A DNA stretch of 64,000 nt, taken from the NCBI RefSeq assembly GCF_963678635.1, contig NC_087062.1, forward strand, positions 44,966,395 through 45,030,394, in the 5' to 3' direction. Positions 10,967 to 20,605 of this stretch are shown here, piece after piece. The stretch's first letter is position 1. Each line of letters starts with the position of its first letter. The DNA comes from Symsagittifera roscoffensis. Its lineage: Eukaryota > Xenacoelomorpha > Acoela > Convolutidae. A program made the position numbers and the translations under genes. Below the pieces are notes generated by a model. That model made no database searches. It was not told the origin of the DNA and saw only the letters and a list, made by a program, of their open reading frames with translations.

Positions 10967-13900
10967 TGGACCCTTCTTGAATGGCAAAAAGAGGACCCTT
11001 CCGAATTGACAAAAATAGGATCCTTCCGAAATGGCGAAATTAGGACCCTCCTGGATTGACAAAAATAGGACCCTTGCGAGTTGACAAAAATAGGACTCTT
11101 CCGGATTGGCAAAAAAAGGACCTTTCCGGATTAGGACCCCTCCGGGTTTGTGAAAATAGCATTTCGGGGCGTTTAATAATCACACCGAGACGCTTCCCGA
11201 AACAGTCTCCGAGTCTATTATGCTATATGAACTTACTAGGAAGGGTGTACTCCGGACCTAGACCCTTCCGGATCGAAGCTAAGGTGCTTATCTGACAATT
11301 CTCTTTAATTGTGAAGGGTCTTATAACTAGCCTAGTGTCCACTCGACTCTCGTTTTCTGGGTTTCCTTGCTCTCTTTTTTTGCCGAGAACAGCGTATGAT
11401 TGCCTTATTTAACCATTACTACCCTTTGGTAGGGTTATAAGGGCTTTCCAAAAAGAATTTTACATAACGTGAAGGGTCTGCCTTCACAAATTGGTAATTT
11501 CGCTGAAAACCGTCTCAAAAATATTCTATGCTTATTTTTTCACGTATTTTAAGTTTTTAAGAGTAAGCTCACCTAATTTCTGATCCATTGGTACCAAGAT
11601 CAACTGTATCTGTCCAGTAGTTTAAAGTTATTAACTAAAACGTCTTTTTTCTAAGCTTCAAAGGTTCAAAGGTTCTCACTTTAGGTTCCGCCTAACTTTT
11701 TTTCGCAAATCTTGTCTTATTGACCTAAAAATTATTGATCCGAGCTCATATGGTCTACACTATTCTAGTTCAATGCAAAAAAAAACCGATATAAAACGTT
11801 TCATCTGAAAAAAATTGCCAAAAACAATGCTATTTGGACCCCTCCGGAATGACTAATCCACTAAATCAAACACGTTAATTTCGATTTCACTGGCACCCGG
11901 AAGGTTATTGGCATACGGGTTTTCAAACTTGTCGATTCACTAGTGAATGTTGCCCGAACCATAATTTTTATTGTCCTAACGCAAAAAAAATTTGAAAAAT
12001 TTTCTTATTTTTTAGCGTTTCGTTTTTTCAAAAATCAAGAAAATTCGTTTTCGGTATCCAATTAGTTCCAACCACTTCCAAACTGAAGTTAACCGGTTCC
12101 ACTAATTGTAATAGTACCGTTTTGATGTAACTCACTATTTTAGCGCTTTTTTCCGTTTCAAAAAATGTCGACATCTCAAAAATCGCGATTTGTGGGGGGA
12201 TCAAAACATCACTAATTTGACCCAAAAACGGTCCATTTACTGGGTTTTTCACTAAAAAACGGTATAAGAGTATTAATATAGGCTGTATAAATAGTAATAC
12301 TAGTAATTTTGTACCCCTCTGGGCGTGTTTATTAACCGAATTAGGGTGCCTAACTCGGAAATTCGCAACTCGGTGGAGGGTAACTTCAGTGCAGTCACTG
12401 TCAAGCCCCCCACATATTTTAATTTTTTTTTGTAGCAAAATAGATACAAAACTTGTTAACGATACCCAACAGCCGACATTAGTTTTCCTTGAGACCCTTC
12501 CTGCTACTCCTTGCACTGCTTGCTGGATCAGTCTTCCGCTCACCTCTCTAGACCCTTCCGGATTGAGCGCAAATTAGCATTAACGAGCTTAAATACTTAA
12601 ACAACCCTATAGTACAAGCACCAAAAACAGGCCACACTTTCGATAGTAACAGCCGGGTTTGATATAAAAGCCTGTAACCACAATATATCCAACAACAACA
12701 AACAACAAACTTGAGGGTCGGATCTAGTCTGGGGGAAATGATTTCTACTGATTTTATATTTTTGTTTTACTGTTTTTGGTTTTTTCGGTTAATTTTTATT
12801 TTTGTTTTTTCTTAGGTACTATACTACTTTTTGTTTGGTTTCTTGTATATCTTTAAGTGTTTTTGGTCATACACCGCTCAGGTCATATACCCCTCACCCT
12901 TCCTGATACGTTAATTTTCGGTCTTGAAAAGCGTTAAGATTCGGGAATCCGGAAGGCTTCCGCATTGCGAACTAACCTTCCGCCCCTGTACTAAGTGCCT
13001 TTATTGGAGCATCCACTCGGCGAAGATTACTCGTTAACGGTTCTGCCGGTCATAATATTAAAAAGAATAACACCCAGGAGCGCCATAAAAACATTTATGT
13101 AACATTCGCCCGGAAGTACATATCGAAGGAAAATAAAGCTAGGTTGTAAAACGACTGGGTACCATCTAAACACAGCTCTACATGTTTCTATCCGTCTTTG
13201 CCATTTCTTTGTGTGGTCCTTTTAACATCGGGTCTACAAAAACGTTACTGTTTCTTGCTTCGGTCAGAACGCTCAGATTAACTTAATTATATGCAAAAAT
13301 AGTGAGCTCATGGCTGAGTCTCAGTAACCCCAGATCACGAGGTCACTCCTAAAATCAGGGCTACTACTTATTTATTATTTTACTATTGTTTTTGTTCAGT
13401 TGATAAAAATCATTATTCTCATTGGAGATGGATCAACCCTTTCCCTCAACTCCTAGCTTCTCAAACTCTGAAAATGAATTTGGTATGATTTAAATTCAAT
13501 TCAAGACATTCAGGGAAAACAAAAATTGTTAAAATAGCGAGTTACAGTTCTCTCCAGACACTCTTCCGGATTCTTGAATCCGGACAAAGAGCTGTCTTGT
13601 CTCTTACCCGAAGGCTGGTCACGACGTTCCAACACCCTTCCTGGTTCTCGGGAATCGCTGTGTAACTACAGTAGCGGCACAATCGTTACAACTTGGAATG
13701 GTCTTCTGTCAACACTTCCCATCAAAATCTCAATTTTTTGTTATACTTTCGTTCAATTTATCTCTCTTCACGACTGTGTTGTTGTTTTCTCGCAGTTTTC
13801 AGTTGGCGCGAAAATTAAAATTGTTACGTATCTTTCACGCCCATATCGAAAACATGAAAATTAACCTGTAACACCGAGTTAATTTTCAAGTTGACCACTA

Positions 13901-16569
13901 CCAACTCCTCAAACTGAACGGTTAATACCGTTAATATGCTAAAACCGCCAATTTTCTCGTTCAGCTGCTATCATAAAAGTTCGAATTCGAATTGGATTTT
14001 GATACAATCTGGTCGAATGTCACATCAATTAGGTTCAGTCTAGACATGGGGCTACAGATTCGTGTTACAGCTTAAAGGCTACTTGTAAAAAACCTCCACT
14101 CTGGAAATATGAACGTCTCCATGGCTAGGTTCCTAAAAACTCTAAAATACGCGAACGACGTTAAAACAGCGGAGAGCCTTGTTACAGCAATTCCTGGTCT
14201 ATCCCTTAATAACAACTTGCTGAACCAAAGGAAGAACCTCCGAAGATTACTGGAAGACAGTCCACTGATGGAGAAAAAATTGGATGTGTGGCACGACGTG
14301 GTGAACAACACCATTAGCAGCCACAGAACAAACAACTATCGCCCAGCCGGTGTCGAGGAGCTGACAAACTATTTGAAGTAGAAGAAGCAGCAGATATTGG
14401 CGATCGTTTATTGTAGAAGGGAAGGAACGCCCGACTTGTTTAGTCAGCTTTTCGGCACAGGAGTGCCCATTATTTCAGCTACAAAACGGCTACTCTCCAA
14501 GAGCAAGCAAAACGACCCGGAGCAGCTCAAGGAATATTTGAAGCTGCACCAGAGTGTTGAATTGGAGCTGAAATTTTTGCGATTGGTTGTGGCACACGAA
14601 GAAAGGCTGTCAGAGCTGATTGGCAATATCAGGGGCAAACAACAGAGACCATCAGAGACAAGGAGGAAGGCGAACGCAAGACGTGAGCAGAAGCTGAAGG
14701 CAGAGGAAGTGTCTGCGCTTCAAAGACAGGGGTGAAAAGAGTGTGATTTGTTTTGCTTTGTGCCTTGTGAGTTTCATTACTCGTGGCCTGCAAAACAATG
14801 ACCACAGTATTTTTGCCTGCTGTTTGGCTCAGAGAATATTTTAAAAGAAAACTAACTTGGAAAATTGAGTTAGACTATTTACAATTCTTTAAAAAAGTTC
14901 AAGTATCTGTACATACAATGAAGTTTCTGAGAAAATGTCTGAAAAACGAACTAATACCGGACTTTTTGAATTTTAGGGTCCCCGAGAACGGAGTTTTTTC
15001 GGACCAAGCTGTGCATAATTTTCAATTGAAACTACTAAGGATTGAAACTTCTAGGGCAAATGAGGATAGGAAAAGGTACGAAGAGATGCTAATGAAAGCA
15101 AGATCACTGGTGCAAAAAGAAATTGACGAACATCGGTGGGCATCCATTTTCCGCTTCGTGAGGCGTCAAGTTGAGGCAAGCATGAAGACAACATCAGAAA
15201 ACCATAGAAAAAAATTAGAAAACTGTCCGAGAGACAAGGTAACCCTCTTGGGGTGAGAAATGAGAAATGAGCGATCAGTTTAGGTACTTGATAACATTGA
15301 ACTGCCTGAATGGGTATATGAAGTGCTATCAATGGGCCCGAAGCATCCCATTAGAGACAAACTTAACGAAACACATTTTTTGGCGGGTATCGACATTTTC
15401 CTCTCACAATTGAAAAATTAAAAAACATCTGGTGAAACGTTGTGTGAAATAGAAGCCGCGGCAAAGGCATATGCAAAAAACGTAAGGCAAACCCCAAGAG
15501 ACAAAGCCGTTGAAAAAACGAGGAAATATCTCAAAGATAATGGGTTGCTGGCTGTGACTTTTGATTAGGGGGTTGGTTTTTGTATAATGAGGAAACAAAC
15601 GTATGAATCAAAGCTGGAATCCTTGTTGCAATCTGCTCAGTTTGTGAAAAAAGATGCAACCACTGATGAGGAGATACTGAAAATTCGGAAGGAGATTAAC
15701 AAAAAATTACTAGCCATGAACAAAAGATACGAGATAAGTGATCAGTTATATACTAAGATGAGGTCAACAGGGGGGCAACCCGCCCGTTTGTACGGTTTAG
15801 CTAAGGTACACAAGGATGAGACACCCCTACGGCCAGTACTATCACTTCCAGGCAGCAAATGAGAATCTTAACAAAATGCTTGCAATTTTTTTTGACAACA
15901 TCGATGGAGCAAATATAGAAACCAATACTAAAGAGGCTAGAGAAACAATTGAAAACGTTGCTCTAGATCCGGATGAAACCATAATGTCTCTTGATGTGAA
16001 AAGTTTGTACACCAACGTTCCCCTGAAGGAGGCAATTGAAATTGCTTTACAGAAGCTTTACAGCCAGGAGTCTCCTCCTGAAATTCAAAGAGCAACCATG
16101 AAAAGGCTTTTGAATATGGCGGTCAGCAAACTATATTTCAAGTGTAATGATTCATGGTATGTACAAATTGATGGTTTAGCAATGAGCGCGTCCCTCGCTT
16201 TAATTCTGGCAATTTTATGGCTGAAAGAGTACGAATTTGCTCTAAGACAAGAAATACAAGTGGGAAAGGATTGACGGTTAATATTAGACAAATTGTGAAT
16301 AGCAATTTGTCTCCAGTTTGACTTTTGTGTCCTTTTTCCCGCTATTGTAACACGAATCTTCTGATTTTATTGACTTCTTATTTCAGTTGATGCGATGAAC
16401 GTGAGCATGACATGGGCAATTTGAATTTTTCAAAAATTACCGTTTCACCCAAAATCAAGATAAAACTTCAGAATATGACCGATTGGCACAGGTGCTACTT
16501 TCATTAGAGTTTTCTCGTGATCTGTGCAAAGAGTGTCGGCTTTGCTCTTCGCATGTTTTTTATGTTGCT
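10967..16569. repeat. Segmental tandem duplication, copy 3 (about 5.6 kb)
   Basis: A full-length copy of 3345-8966, with one 24-bp-type unit fewer in the minisatellite and few substitutions elsewhere. Unlike copy 1, its KRR1-flank part does not stop at GTTGCT but continues into the KRR1 first exon (to 17262). Confidence 0.9.
14109..16274 (+). mobile_element. Penelope-like element, 5' part, copy 2 (broken)
   Basis: Near-identical duplicate of 6506-8671: the same ORF1, the same reverse transcriptase fingers and motif A, the same stops and frameshifts. It ends at the same base, after the peptide ALRQEIQVGKD, just past the motif B region. Its missing continuation appears to be the PHD-YVDD fragment at 17262 and the longer 3' part at 18554, displaced by inserted KRR1 5' sequence. 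Confidence 0.85.
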
Positions 16570-17061
16570 AGATCAATATTCTTATGCATGGCTGGTTTGT
16601 CTAGAATGAGTTTTTATCGAAACATGCGAAAATTCAATTTTTATCTCCAGGTTGCTTTTCCGGATTGGTAATGGTCACAAACTCTTGATTGCTGTGATGC
16701 ATCTATGGTCTTGTTTCTTGTCCTGACCACAGCAAATCGTTTCGAAGATTCAGTTCCCCTGTTGGTGGGTGCACCATTCTCCTGAGTCGAGCTGTTGAGA
16801 CTTAGTTGCGATTCGAACTCATCTTGTTCGTCCTCGTCCTCCTTCACATGTGCTACTTTCATTAGAGTTTTCTTGTGCTCTGTGTAAAGAGTGTCGGTTT
16901 TGCTCTTCGTAAGTTTTTTCTGTTGCTAGATCTATATTCTTATGCATGGCTCGTTTGTCTAAAATGAATTTTTATCGAAAAATGCGAAAATTTAATTTTT
17001 GGTAGACCTAGTTGGTGTTCAACATTTTTCCGACCTCAATTTTAGATTTGACAAAAAATAA
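16271..17061 (+). repeat. Duplicated KRR1 upstream region, copy A
   Basis: Matches 23978-24767, the sequence upstream of the genuine KRR1 start, including the embedded antisense gag fragment (about 16641-16850) and the 151-bp direct repeats that bracket it. If the real KRR1 promoter lies in this interval, the promoter has been copied too. Confidence 0.88.
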
Positions 17062-17361
17062 ATGCCCGGTGGAAATTTAGACGATCTTCTGTTAGAAGAT
17101 CCTAAGGAAGACGGGCATAAATTGACAGATGATCTGACTGTACCAGTTGGCTGGAAAGAACCAGTATTTACAAAAGATGACAACCCTAAAGGCTTATTAG
17201 AGAAGAGCTCGTTTTCTACACTTTTTCCAAAATATCGAGAAAAATATCAGCGAGAATGTTGGGTACAGCAAATTAATGACAAAAACGGCTTGTGCCCATG
17301 TTGCAGCAGGAAAGCCACATATAGATCAAAGGGGGTTGACTGTGAGAGTTGCCGAAACTAG
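17062..17361 (+). pseudogene. KRR1 N-terminus fused in frame to a Penelope PHD fragment (copy A)
   Basis: The first 67 codons are the KRR1 N-terminus ([18 protein letters not shown] to REKYQRECW), differing from the real gene by two residues (K for S and Q for L). At 17262 it switches without loss of frame to Penelope sequence, [14 protein letters not shown], entering a zinc-finger signature before a TAG at 17359-17361. That TAG sits where the related element has a Trp codon. The open frame encodes 99 residues. It lacks the KRR1 KH-like core and cannot act as KRR1. Whether it is transcribed is unknown; it does have a copy of the KRR1 upstream DNA. Confidence 0.85.
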
Positions 17362-17626
17362 TATCATCTAAAATGCGCAAAAATATCCGATGACGTATAC
17401 GCATCAATAAGCGTGATAGTCTGGTAGTGTGAAAGCTGCTGCCGAGCTAAGAGCAAGGAGAAGGATACTCCCAGGTGAAATTGTTCCTCAGGTATGTGGA
17501 TGACATTGTTAGAACATTCAGAGGGGAGCCGAGTTGTCTTCACGATGCCGCCAATTCTCTTCATCCAAATTTGCAGTTCACTCTACAGAAAATTAATTCG
17601 GAGGAGATTTTGCCGTTCCTCGATTT
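17262..17626 (+). mobile_element. Penelope-like element, fragment with PHD finger and YVDD
   Basis: Continues the reverse transcriptase after the point where copies 1 and 2 stop. It encodes NGLCPCC, then DCESCRN, a TAG in place of Trp, YHLKCA, and a W-x-C-E-S-C pair. These are the eight metal-binding positions of a C4HC3 PHD-type finger. After a frameshift come FLRYVDDIVRT (motif C) and LQFTLQKINS. It ends at the tandem-duplication junction at 17626. Confidence 0.85.
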
Positions 17627-18350
17627 CCCGCTACTGTAACACGAATCTTCTGATTTTATTGATTTCTTATTTCAGTCGATGCAAAGAACGTGAGCATGAC
17701 ATGGGCAATTTGAATTTTTCAAAAATTACCGTTTCACCCAAAATCAAGATAAAACTTCAGAATATGACCGATTGGCACATGTGCTACTTTCATTAGAGTT
17801 TTCTCGTGATCTGTGCAAAGAGTGTCGGCTTTGCTTTTCGCATGTTTTTTATGTTGTTAGATCAATATTCTTATGCATGGCTCTTTTGTCTAGAATGAAT
17901 TTTTATCGAAACATGCGAAAATTCAATTTTTATCTCCAGGTTGCTTTTCCGGATTGGTAATGGTCACAAACTCTTGACTGCTGTGATGCATCTATGGTCT
18001 TGTTTCTTGTCCTGACCACATCAAATCGTTTCGACGATTCAGTTCCCCTGTTGGTGGGTGCACCATTCTCTTGAGTCGAGCTGTTGAGACTTAGTTGCGA
18101 TTCGAACTCATCTTGTTCGTCCTCGTCCTCCTTCACATGTGCTACTTTCATTAGAGTTTTCTTGTGCTCTGTGTAAACAGTGTCAGTTTTGCTCTTCGTA
18201 AGTTTTTTCTGTTGCTAGATCAATATTCTTATGCATGGCTTGTTTGTCTAAAATGAATTTTTATCGAAAAATGCGAAAATTTAATTTTTGGTAGACCTAG
18301 TTGGTGTTCAACATTTTTCCGACCTCAATTTTAGATTTGACAAAAAATAA
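17627..18350 (+). repeat. Duplicated KRR1 upstream region, copy B
   Basis: Starts 69 bases further into the KRR1 flank than copy A (at CCCGCTACTGTAACACG) and otherwise repeats it, including the gag fragment (about 17930-18140). Confidence 0.88.
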
Positions 18351-18659
18351 ATGCCCGGTGGAAATTTAGACGATCTTCTCTTAGAAGATCCTAAGGAAGA
18401 CGGGCATAAATTGACAGATGATCTGACTGTACCAGTTGGCTGGAAAGAACCAGTATTTACAAAAGATGACAACCCTAAAGGCTTATTAGAGAAGAGCTCG
18501 TTTTCTACACTTTTTCCAAAATATCGAGAAAAATATCAGCGAGAATGTTGGGTACAGCAAATTAATGACAAAAACGCTTGTACCCATGTTGCAGCAGGAA
18601 AGTCACATATAGATCAAAAGGGGTTGACTGTGAGAGTTGCCGAAACTAGTATTATCTAA
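18351..18659 (+). pseudogene. KRR1 N-terminus joined to Penelope sequence (copy B, frameshifted)
   Basis: Same 67 KRR1 codons as copy A, with the same two substitutions against the real gene, then the same junction. A short deletion (AAAACGCTTG for AAAACGGCTTG) throws the PHD part out of frame, so translation continues in a meaningless frame to 18659. Sharing both substitutions with copy A shows the two copies descend from one chimeric event. Confidence 0.85.
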
Positions 18660-19770
18660 AATCCGGAAAAATATCCGATGACGTATACGCATCAATAACC
18701 GTGTTAGTCTGGTAGTGTGAAAGCTGCTGCCGAGCTACGAGCAAGGAGAAGGATACTCCCAGGTGAAATTGTTCCTCAGGTATGTGGATGACATTGTTAG
18801 AACATTCAGAGGGGAGCCGAGTTGTCTTTTCAAGGCCGCCAATTCTCTTCATCCAAATTTGCAGTTCACTCTACAGAAAATTAATTCGGAGGAGAATTTG
18901 CCGTTCCTCGATTTGAACATAAATGTATCGCAGGATAGGCGTGTAACTTGCAGTTGGTATCAAAAACTAAAAGATACAGGGACTATACTGAATTATAGAA
19001 GCTGCGCCCCAACACAGTGTAAGCGTAGTGTTATCCAAGGCACTGTACACAGGGTTTTTAGGAGTACATCTAGCTGGGAGCAATTTGATAAGGCTATGGA
19101 AACTAATAGGGCGCGATGGCTGATAAATCAGTACCCTGAAAATTGGTCTGCAAACGTGGCTTCAGACGCCTTGTGCAAGATCATCGAGGGTAAGGGCAAG
19201 CCCTTGGATAGTGAGAGGTGTTTGTCAGTTCAATCACCAAAGGATGGGAAGCCCCCAATGCTGATCATGCAATATAGAGGTAACCAGAGCCAATATTTTG
19301 CTAACAGGTTACAAAAATTAACTAACGCTCAAGTGGTTTTCACCTCAAGAAAACTAGAATCATGTTTACCATGAGTGAAGTCAGCATTTTCTATTGACCT
19401 CAAGTCAAGAGTTTATAAACTGTCATGTAGTGGATGCACTTCCACCTATGTCGGACAAACTGTTCGACATTTGACCACTAGAATTGAGGAAAATAAGAAA
19501 GCACACTCACCGGTAGGCCTCCACCTTCAGCAATGCCAACTTGAGGGAAATAGCGCAGATCTTAGTTGGGAAATTATAGATAGGTTAAACAACCAAACAC
19601 AATTGTTAACACTAAAGGCAATACATAGCAGGAAAGAGAAACCGGGCTTGAACACGCCCGATGAGTTTAGGAGCAGGGAGTTAACACTGAAAATTTAGTC
19701 CCAAAATCTTTTTGGTTTTTTATTTAAAACTTACATGTCTAAATCGAAATTATGACTCAGAAGCTTCCAG
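18554..19770 (+). mobile_element. Penelope-like element, 3' part with endonuclease
   Basis: From the PHD region through LFLRYVDDIVRT (motif C, about 18771), LPFLDLNINV, the thumb (WYQKLKDTGTILNYRSCAP) and a GIY-YIG-type endonuclease (RVYKLSCSGC, then TYVGQTVRHLTTR) to the stop at 19696-19698. It has stops in the PHD part and a TGA at 19372 between the linker and the endonuclease. The 3' UTR (ATTATGACTCAGAAG, about 19752) resembles that of the next element. This is the best candidate for the displaced 3' half of the 14109-16274 copy. Confidence 0.85.
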
Positions 19771-19862
19771 ACAAATTAATTTTAAAATGTTTAATTAATT
19801 TTAGAGGTTAAAAGTATTTTAATCCTAATAGGGTTGTAGCTGCAAGCTCTCTATTTCATAGC

Positions 19863-20465
19863 TTGAATACCTTACGACCAGCAGAGAAAGAGGAACTGGA
19901 CGAACTGGTATACGCTGAATCGGGATTATCGCTGAATCCTCATACCGTGAGGAAGAGACAAAATTTACAGACTCTTCTGGAAGAGCATCCTCTGGTGGAC
20001 AAGGAGATAATTCTTTGGCACGACGTATTGAATAACAGTTTGTCGAAACACCGAACCAATGCCAACACGCTTTATCCTCTGGACGATTTAATTACGTATT
20101 TGCAATCAAAGCGACATCGGTTTAAGGCGATTATATATTGCAGAAGAACCAGAACGACAGATATCTTTGATTCTCTGATGCGTACAGGGATCTCGATAGT
20201 CCCAACAACGAAATTGATCTCGAGAGGCAAGAGGCAGGATCCCGCTTTGGTGAGACAATACCTGGAAGTTCATCAATCGAGCGAACTTGAGTTGAAGTCA
20301 TTGCGAGTTGTGCTGACACATAGAGAGAACTTGCCCGGGATATTCTCAAAGATAAGAGCGCGGACTCAGAAACCATCACAAGGACGACGCAAGGCGAAGG
20401 CACGCAGAGAGGAAACAACGACTGACATCTCTCTACCATCGGCTGAAAGGGCGCGGATTGGGTAA
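19863..20465 (+). CDS. ORF1 of the Penelope-like element (unknown function)
   Basis: About 200 residues, open throughout; the nominal start is a TTG at 19863, so the true start is uncertain. No family recognised. The core resembles the ORF1 of the 6506/14109 copies. Shared features are GLSLN near the N-terminus, an LLE.P stretch, WHDVLNNSLSKHR at about residues 58-70, AIIYCRR, an L..VHQS.ELELK block at about 138-150, and a basic C-terminal tail (RRKAKARRE). Keeping these motifs between diverged subfamilies suggests a real protein. The basic tail would suit nucleic-acid binding, but that is inference. Confidence 0.65.
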   Translation: MNTLRPAEKEELDELVYAESGLSLNPHTVRKRQNLQTLLEEHPLVDKEIILWHDVLNNSLSKHRTNANTLYPLDDLITYLQSKRHRFKAIIYCRRTRTTDIFDSLMRTGISIVPTTKLISRGKRQDPALVRQYLEVHQSSELELKSLRVVLTHRENLPGIFSKIRARTQKPSQGRRKAKARREETTTDISLPSAERARIG

Positions 20466-20605
20466 GTGAATCTACTGTGTGAATTATCCTGCTGAGAGCC
20501 GCATGAGTTTAAGTGCTCGTGGCCTGCAGGATAATGACCGCCGTAGTTTTGCCCCCACCGATGCTGAGATGGATACTCAGGAAAAAACAAACTTGAAAAT
20601 TAGTT

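Larger units (their letters stand above)
16338..18915. repeat. Tandem duplication, unit 1289 bp
   Basis: 16338-17626 is repeated as 17627-18915 at a constant offset of 1289 (for example the KRR1 ATG at 17062 and 18351). The unit contains the KRR1 5' flank, the first 67 KRR1 codons and a Penelope fragment from the PHD finger to just after YVDD. The junction is at ATTT|CCCGC, with TTT shared at the breakpoints. Confidence 0.9.

Noticed and set aside
18763-19374. Separate gene of about 200 codons
   Set aside because: It is the motif C and thumb part of the Penelope RT, set apart only by a frameshift before it and a TGA after it.
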